Shown here: positions 57,735 to 64,000 of the stretch, piece by piece
Layout: every line of letters begins with the position of its first letter
Numbering within the stretch: the stretch's first letter is position 1
DNA from: Boesenbergia rotunda
Taxonomy: Eukaryota > Streptophyta > Magnoliopsida > Zingiberales > Zingiberaceae
Assembly: GCA_024364735.1 (NCBI GenBank)
Contig: JAGFNQ010006454.1
Coordinates: forward strand, 49,864 to 113,863
Direction of reading: 5' to 3'
Length of the DNA: 64,000 nt
Translations under genes and position numbers: made by a program
The notes under the pieces: generated by a model
What the model was told of the DNA's origin: nothing
What the model saw: only the letters and a program-made list of their open reading frames with translations
Database searches by the model: none

Positions 57735-60355
57735 TGTTGGGACCGGGTGCATGTCGACAAGGATACGAGTTCGTAAAATTTTAAATTTTTACGTGCAGCG
57801 GAAGAATTTGCATAAAATAATTTCCTAAATTATTTTAACTTCGTATCTAGTATGCAATCTTATGGTGTGTTGACATAATCATAAAATAAAACTTTGCGGA
57901 AAAGTAAACTAATTTACATTATACCTCTCGTAACTCGAAGTAAGGGACGAGATCCAACCGTAGCGTCCCTTGGAAGCTCCGCCTCTATTCGCGTCCACGC
58001 CGAGTTCTCTTCGGGATGACTTCGCAAAGTCACGAGTTTTGTGTCGACGAGAACTACTAGATCCTCGGAAGGCACAACTAAGAAGATCAAGAGAAGAAAA
58101 TGAAACTAACCAACGAAGTAACGGAATCGAATTCCGAGAGAGAGGGAGATGTAATCCGCTTCTTCTTCTTCTTGGTTGGTTTCTTCTTCTCCTTGAAGCT
58201 CACGGCAACACCTTGCCTTGGTGTAGGTTGGGCGCCGGCCCTAATGGAGCTAGGGTGGCCGCCGGCCCTAATGGAAGGGAGGGGGAAGGAGGAGAGAAGA
58301 GAAGAGAGAGAGGGAGAGCTCTATTTCGATTATCCAAATCTTAGGAATCCAAGGCTTGCCTATGGTTCCTTATATAGTTGCTTCTCCCTTGCCAAGTCTC
58401 CTCTTAACCGAATTAACGGAATTAACAGAATTAGTTATCATAAGAAATTTATCCTATAAATTCTCTTATGAATTATTCCGTTTAAACCAAGTTTTATTAT
58501 AACTAACTTTATAATAAAACTAATTAGTTATCATAAGAAATTTATCCTATAAATTCTCTTATGAATTTTATTATAACTAACTTTATAATAAAACTAATTA
58601 ATTATCATAAGAAATTTATCCTATAAATTCTCTTATGAATTATTCCGTTTAAACCAAGTTTTATTATAAATAACTTTATAATAAAACTAATTAGTTATCA
58701 TAAGAAATTTATCCTATAAATTCTCTTATGAATTTTATTATAACTAACTTTATAATAAAACTAATTAATTATCATAAGAAATTTATCCTATAAATTCTCT
58801 TATGAATTATTCCGTTTAAACCAAGTTTTATTATAACTAACTTTATAATAAAACTAATTAATCTCTCCTTTTATTATGGAATAAATTTTATAAGAAATTT
58901 ATAAACTTTCTTATTATGGAAAAATCAATTCATAATTGATTTTATAAAATTAAAATAAACCAATTCATGGATTATTTTAACTTCCATAAAAAGAATAAAT
59001 TTCTATAAATTTATTTATATAAATTTTTTCATACAAATTTATTTATCCATAATTTATAAAATAAATCGCACTAGATTTACTTTATTAATTAAACCAAAAT
59101 TAATTGGTTATCTCCCCAATAGGTGGCCGGCCAACCAAGGAGGGTTGGCACCCTCTTTGGCCGGCCCAAACCGAGCCGAACCAACGCGAATTAAACTCAT
59201 TTAATTCGCCCAAAAGGCCTTCAAAAGACTTAGCCATTTTTAGCTTCCATTGCGCCTCTGATTAACTCAGATTCGACTTATTTCTCTTGATCGGAAAATC
59301 CAATTTTCAACTCGTTTTAAATCCCTCGGATTACTCGTAGTGCGTGTGACTAAATAGGCTTTCGATTTATGTTGGCCGTCTATAATTAACCAATTATAGA
59401 ACGATCATGAGTGGCACCTAGTAGTACATCATGATCCCCAATTAATCGAAAGATCAACGGTTTGACCCCAGAAGAAATTATTCTGAAACCCTTCAGCAGC
59501 TCTAATGAATCGTGCCCCATTCCCTTCACCATCTTATACCCACTTGGTTCAGGACACGGTCTATTTGTGTCAGTCCCCACTAGGCTGACTACGTCACACC
59601 TAGCCCAAGTAGTGTCTTTCTCGTCCTTTGGATTTCTAATTACTCTCATGTATTTAAGAGACTCGCACTCTAAACATGATATACTCTGGCCAGAGGTTTT
59701 GAGTAACAATCCGACGATAGGCCTGGGTATACATCTCCTCGCAAGGAGTGGTGAATCCTTTGTAGGCTGTTCAAACATCTTCGGGCACTTCGGCTTATAC
59801 CCAATCATCCTGGGTCCACACCTCCTTGGAGATGCTTGCTTAAGATGTTAAAGTATAAGTCTCCATGACCAAGATGACTTGAACACCGCAAGTCAAAGGA
59901 ACATCGCACTTAAGCCGCAGTAAGAACTTCATTGACATATCTATATAGATTACCATATGAAGTCTTACAGCTAGTCACTCCAATGAACTAGTTCCCTTAA
60001 CTAGCATCCATGTTTATCTCCGGACATCCCAATGTCACCAGCCAGTGAGAATCAGCTGATTAGAGAATAACCCATGCTAGTCTCAACAGAATTGATAGTG
60101 TCCGTATTTATCAATTCATCGACTAGGGATATTTTCAATACTTCACATTTGCGCATTTAGAGATAATCACTAGTTGTGATCCCATCACAAATTCTCTTAT
60201 GCTGTGAGTTGTATTGCGGACATTCAGTAGATGAGTTTAAGATCCCAATCAAATACACAAGCATGTATACTCAAATAGTGAATTATCATTTATTGAAATA
60301 AATGTTTACAATCATAAGGCGATTGCCTTAGGACACTTCTCTCATATCACTAACA
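57735..60355 (-). repeat. 3' LTR of element F (2621 bp)
   Basis: The longest LTR of the family, with TGTTGGGACCGGG and CACTAACA ends. The extra length is from five copies of the hairpin repeat (58434-58862), alternating full (about 94 bp) and short (about 73 bp) units. TATA-like TATATAAGG on the minus strand is at 58368-58376. LTR ORFs at 59386-59851 also occur in the other copies. Confidence 0.93.
58434..58862. repeat. Tandem hairpin repeat in the F LTR (5 units)
   Basis: Each unit carries a CATAAGAAATTTAT and ATAAATTCTCTTATG inverted pair and a GTTTTATTATAA and TTATAATAAAAC perfect 12-bp pair. Short units lack the CCGTTTAAACCAAG part. The order is full, short, full, short, full. The solo LTR at 34610-34865 has full, full, short, and the E LTRs have one. 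Confidence 0.9.
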
Positions 60356-60368
60356 AACTCCCACTTGG
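60356..60368 (-). other. Polypurine tract of element F
   Basis: CCAAGTGGGAGTT on the minus strand, next to the 3' LTR, as in E. Confidence 0.85.
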
Positions 60369-60369
60369 C

Positions 60370-63129
60370 CTAATGCCAATCGCTACGGTATCCAATACCA
60401 CAAGCTCAAACATGACCCTCAAACTTGCTCTGAGGTAAGGCCTTTGTTAAAGGATCCGCTAAATTCCTTTCAGTAGGAATTTTCTCAATTTGTATGTCAT
60501 TCCTACTTATAATCTCTCTGATCAGATGATAGCGGCGAAGCACGTGTTTGGATCGCTGATGAGACCTTGGTTCCTTTGCTTGTGCAATAGCTCCATTATT
60601 GTCGCAGTAAACCGGCACTGCATCATCAATGGTTGGAACCACACCAAGTTCGGAGACGAACTTCTTGATCTAGACTGCTTCCTTTGCTGCTTCCGAAGCT
60701 GCGATATACTCCGCTTCCGTGGTAGAATCCGCTACGGTGTCTTGTTTGGAACTTTTCCAACTTATTGCGCCTCCATTCAAAGTAAATACGTATCCAGACT
60801 GAGATTTGGAGTCATCCTTATCTGTCTGGAAACTGGCATCTGTATACCCACGTATTACCATATCTCCTTCTCCATATATTAGGAACACATCCTTAGTTCT
60901 TCTTAAGTACTTAAGGATTGTCTTAACAGCCGCCCAATGATCCATTCCTGGATCCGACTGGTATCTGCTTGTGACGCTCAAAGCATACGATACATCGGGC
61001 CTAGTACACAACATAGCATACATGATAGATCCTATCGCGGATGCATAGGGAATCTTGTTCATGCAAATCCTCTCGTCTTCTGTGCGCGGACACATAGACT
61101 TTGAAAGGTTGATCACATGCCTGATGGGAAGGTAACCTTTCTTGGATTCCGACATGCTAAACCTTTTTAGCACTCGGTCTATATATGTAGACTGCGAAAG
61201 ACCAAGCACCCGTTTTGATCTATCTCTATAGATTCTAATCCCAAGGATATAGGTTGCTTCTCCCAGGTCTTTCATGGAGAAAGTTTTGGACAACCAAATT
61301 TTAACTGTTTGTAAGACTGATATATCGTTTCCTATAAGTAAGATGTCATCGACATATAATACTAGGAATACGACTGCACTCCCGCTAACCTTCTTGTACA
61401 TACAAGGTTCGTCTGGATTTTGTGAGAAATCAAACTTTTTGATTATCTCATCAAAACGGATATTCCAGCTCCTAGATGCTTGCTTCAGTCCATATATGGA
61501 TCGTCGAAGCTTGCATACTTTGGTTTTATCAACCGATGTGAAACCTTCAGGTTGTTCATGTATACATCCTCAAGCAGGTTTCCGTTAAGGAAAGTTGTTT
61601 TCACATCCATTTGCCATATCTCATAATCATAATGAGCTGCTATGGCTAGGAGCATCCGAATGGATTTAAGCATAGCTACTGGCGAATAGGTTTCGTCATA
61701 ATCAATTCCTTACTTCTGACGATATCCTTTTGCCACTAATCTAGCCTTAAAGGTAACAATATTAACTTCCATGTCGGTTTTCTTCTTGAAAACCCACTTG
61801 CACCCTATGGGCATAATCCCTTCAGGTGGGTTAACCAAGCCCCATACTTGATTTTCGTACATGGAATCCATTTCCGACTTTATGGTCTCAAGCCATTTGT
61901 CCCTTTCTGAACTTTTCAGAACATCTTCATAACTGATAGGTTCGTCATCGCTTATGAGTAACACGTCGTTTGATTCACTTACGAGAAATCCGTATCTCTC
62001 TGGTATATTGCGTGTCCTATCAGATCTACGAAGAGGTGGTGTAGTTTTAGGTTCAACTGATAGATCATCATTATGAGGTATTGGTTGTGGGTCTAGACCA
62101 GGTGTCTCTGTAATGTCTATTGGAGTTTCTTGAACTTCATCAAGTTCAATGCCACTCCCACTATTTTCTTGTAAAAGAAATTCTTTTTCCAGAAATACAG
62201 CATGCCTTGAAACAAACACCTTTTGTTCCAAGGGATGATAGAATTGGTAACCCTTCGTTTCCTTAGGGTATCCAATAAATAGACATTTATCAGACTTAGC
62301 ATCCAATTTGTCTGATACAATCCGCTTCACATAAGCAGGACAACCCCATATCTTAAGGTGAGTTAAGTGGGGTTTCTTACTATTCCATGTCTCATATGGA
62401 GTAGTTGAGACTACCTTGGTCGGGACTCTGTTTAGCAAGTAAACAGCTGTCTTTAGTGCATAGCCCCAAAAGGATTTTGGAAGAGTTGCATGATTCATCA
62501 TTGACCTAACCATGTCCATCAAGGTTCGGTTGCGCCTCTCAGATACACCATTATGCTGTGGTGTATATGGCGGAGTCCATTGGGATAATATCCCATTGTC
62601 CCTAAGATAATCTTGAAACTCTTGACTCAAGTATTCACCACCCCGATCGGATCGAAGTATCTTAATACTTTTGCCAAGCTGTTTCTCTACTTCATTTCTG
62701 AACTCTTTGAATTTCTCAAAGGCTTCAGATTTGTGTTTCATCAAGAACACGTACCCGAATCGTGAGTGATCATCGATAAAGGTGATGAAGTAGCTATAGC
62801 CTCCTTGTGCAAGAGTTGACATTGGTCCACATACATCAGTATGTATTAGACCAAGCAATTCTCCCACTGGATTACCTTTTCCGGAAAAGGGTAATTTGGT
62901 CATCTTGCCTTTTAAGCACGATTCGCATGTATCAAATGAACCGGGTTCAAATGATTCCAAAATTCCACATCGGTGTAATTCGGTCATGCGTTTCTTACTT
63001 ATATGGCCAAGACGACAATGCCAAGTGTAGGAGTCTATTCGATTATCTATTCGAGCACGTTTGTTGCTAACTTCGATATTGAAAATGTCACTGGATAAAT
63101 CTAACATGTAGATTCCATTGCACAAAGTT
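60370..63129 (-). pseudogene. pol of element F
   Basis: The integrase (HCRLGH to CESCLKGK, HTDVCGP, FIDDHSRFG, SERRNR) is intact from about 63125 to 61710. RT has YVDD near 61345, unlike the YFDD of E. RNase H has GYTDASFQTD and STTEAEYIA. Breaks are a one-base loss near 63130 that separates it from gag/protease, a TAA near 61710 before GIDYDET, a one-base loss near 61556 in RT, a TAG near 60670, and a TGA near 60406 close to the C-terminus. The order PR-IN-RT-RH is copia. Confidence 0.92.
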
Positions 63130-63916
63130 CATTCCCATAAAGAACACCATTTAAAGTTATGTAACAACAATTGTTACTAAAAGTTAAATGATAACCCTTT
63201 TCATTCAGACATGAAATAGATACAATGTTCTTTATCAACGAAAGAACAAAATAACAATTATCCAATTCTAAGACACGTCCTGTAGGGACCTTTAGCAAAT
63301 ATGTTCCGATGGCAACAGCAGCAATCTTTGCTCCGTTTCCAACTCGCAAATTCGCTTCTCCCTTGACGAGCCTTCTTCTATTCCTTAGCCCTTGTATGCC
63401 TTTACATATATGTGAGCTACACCCAGTATCAAGTACCCATGTGTTTGAGAAAATAGAGTGACATTCAATAACGAAGATACTTGAAGAGGATGAGGCATCG
63501 GATGCCTTATTCTTCAAGGACTCAAGATAAACCTTGCAGTTTCTTCGCCGGTGTCCCTCCTTGCCACAGTGATGGCAAGTGCCTTTTAGGGTATTTTCAG
63601 TCTTTTTGGCCTTTTTCTTCTTTCCCATATTCTGTTCTTTGGCCTTCCTCTTAGAACCTTTCTTCGAGGAACCAACTAACAGTATCGTCTTTTGATCCTG
63701 CTTCACAGAAGGCTCTACAGTCTTCAGCAGGTTGAGCAACTCAGGAAACTGGTCTAGAGTTGCATTTTCAGGAGGACGGTTGGGAAGTTGATTTTCAAGG
63801 ACATAAGCAAGCTTCTCTGCCTTAAGGACTATCCTTAGGTTTCGAAGCCAGTCCATGAAGTTTGGCCCAGTCAGTTTATTGGTGTCCAAAATGGAACGCA
63901 AATTCAGAGAAGACAT
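63130..63916 (-). pseudogene. gag-protease of element F with internal gag deletion
   Basis: The ATG at 63916 gives the same Gag start as element E. At about 63746 a 375-bp in-frame deletion relative to E removes most of the Gag core, joining the N-terminal part to the PELLNLL segment. The CCHC knuckle (CHHCGKEGHRRRNC) and the protease with DTGC (near 63430) remain. The frame is lost at about 63130. Without the Gag core, particle assembly is unlikely. Confidence 0.9.
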
Positions 63917-64000
63917 GATCGAGTGATTATCCTAGAATACAAATTGAGCTTATGTGAGAAGAATGATTAAAGAATGTATCAATATACATAAAATTGAAAT
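63917..64000 (-). other. Start of the element F leader
   Basis: Untranslated sequence upstream of gag, matching that of E (38904 onward), cut by the window edge. Confidence 0.7.

Larger units (their letters stand above)
57735..64000 (-). mobile_element. Family E copia retrotransposon F, running off the right edge
   Basis: The 3' LTR at 57735-60355, PPT, pol, gag and the start of the leader are in the window; PBS and 5' LTR are outside. Left flank CAAAG (57730-57734) should recur after its 5' LTR. Close similarity to E allows the breaks to be read directly: gag deletion, three one-base or larger shifts and three nonsense codons. Confidence 0.92.

Overview
This window looks like repeat-rich nuclear DNA of a flowering plant. 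I recognise no rRNA, tRNA, CRISPR array or intact host gene. Nearly everything nameable is transposable-element sequence: Ty1/copia LTR retrotransposons primed by initiator tRNA-Met, a gag-only LTR element, a TRIM, a Mutator-like palindromic element and a PIF/Harbinger remnant. The style of the elements suggests a large-genome angiosperm, perhaps a monocot, but the species cannot be fixed from this sequence.

Layout. (A) 1-1357: 5' end of a minus-strand copia element (gag fragment, PBS, 915-bp LTR). (B) 1358-~11735: a minus-strand SIRE-like copia element with a decayed gag-pol (4623-9443), a long 5' LTR full of palindrome arrays, and a 3' spacer that holds a spliced 'putative plant transposon protein' gene (1714-3422). 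(Z) 11921-12573 and 28702-29268: two parts of an older LTR-like repeat split by element C. (C) 12574-28696: a plus-strand Angela-like copia element with 1658-bp LTRs, one gag-pol frame with six nonsense codons, and TSD GGTTT. (D) 19857-26941: a young non-autonomous LTR element nested in C, with 1502-bp LTRs and a zinc-knuckle plus Asn-rich repeat ORF but no pol. (E) 30228-42936: a minus-strand Angela-like copia element with TSD GTTGT, whose pol is split by a solo LTR of its own family (33902-36362, TSD GTAAC). (C2) 43092-44763: a solo LTR of family C with TSD CGATG. 44764-50248: unassigned DNA with a PIF/Harbinger pseudogene at about 48758-49730. (M) 50258-55551: a 5.3-kb Mutator-like element, palindromic end to end, with 9-bp TSDs. 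(T) 56472-57172: a complete 701-bp TRIM inside an LTR fragment related to A. (F) 57735-64000: a minus-strand element of family E running off the right edge.

The elements form a nested, datable stack: D sits in C, which sits in Z; E2 sits in E; T and F sit in an A-type LTR. All gag-pol frames are broken, so none looks autonomous. D would depend on proteins supplied from elsewhere. The most unusual signal is that several unrelated LTR families, and the MULE, carry arrays of short hairpins. In D and in B's LTR the hairpin stems change between copies in a compensating way while the loop stays constant. Other notable points are the end-to-end palindromic MULE, a possible host-flank capture at the 3' end of C, and a clean GT-AG intron in the accessory gene of the B spacer.
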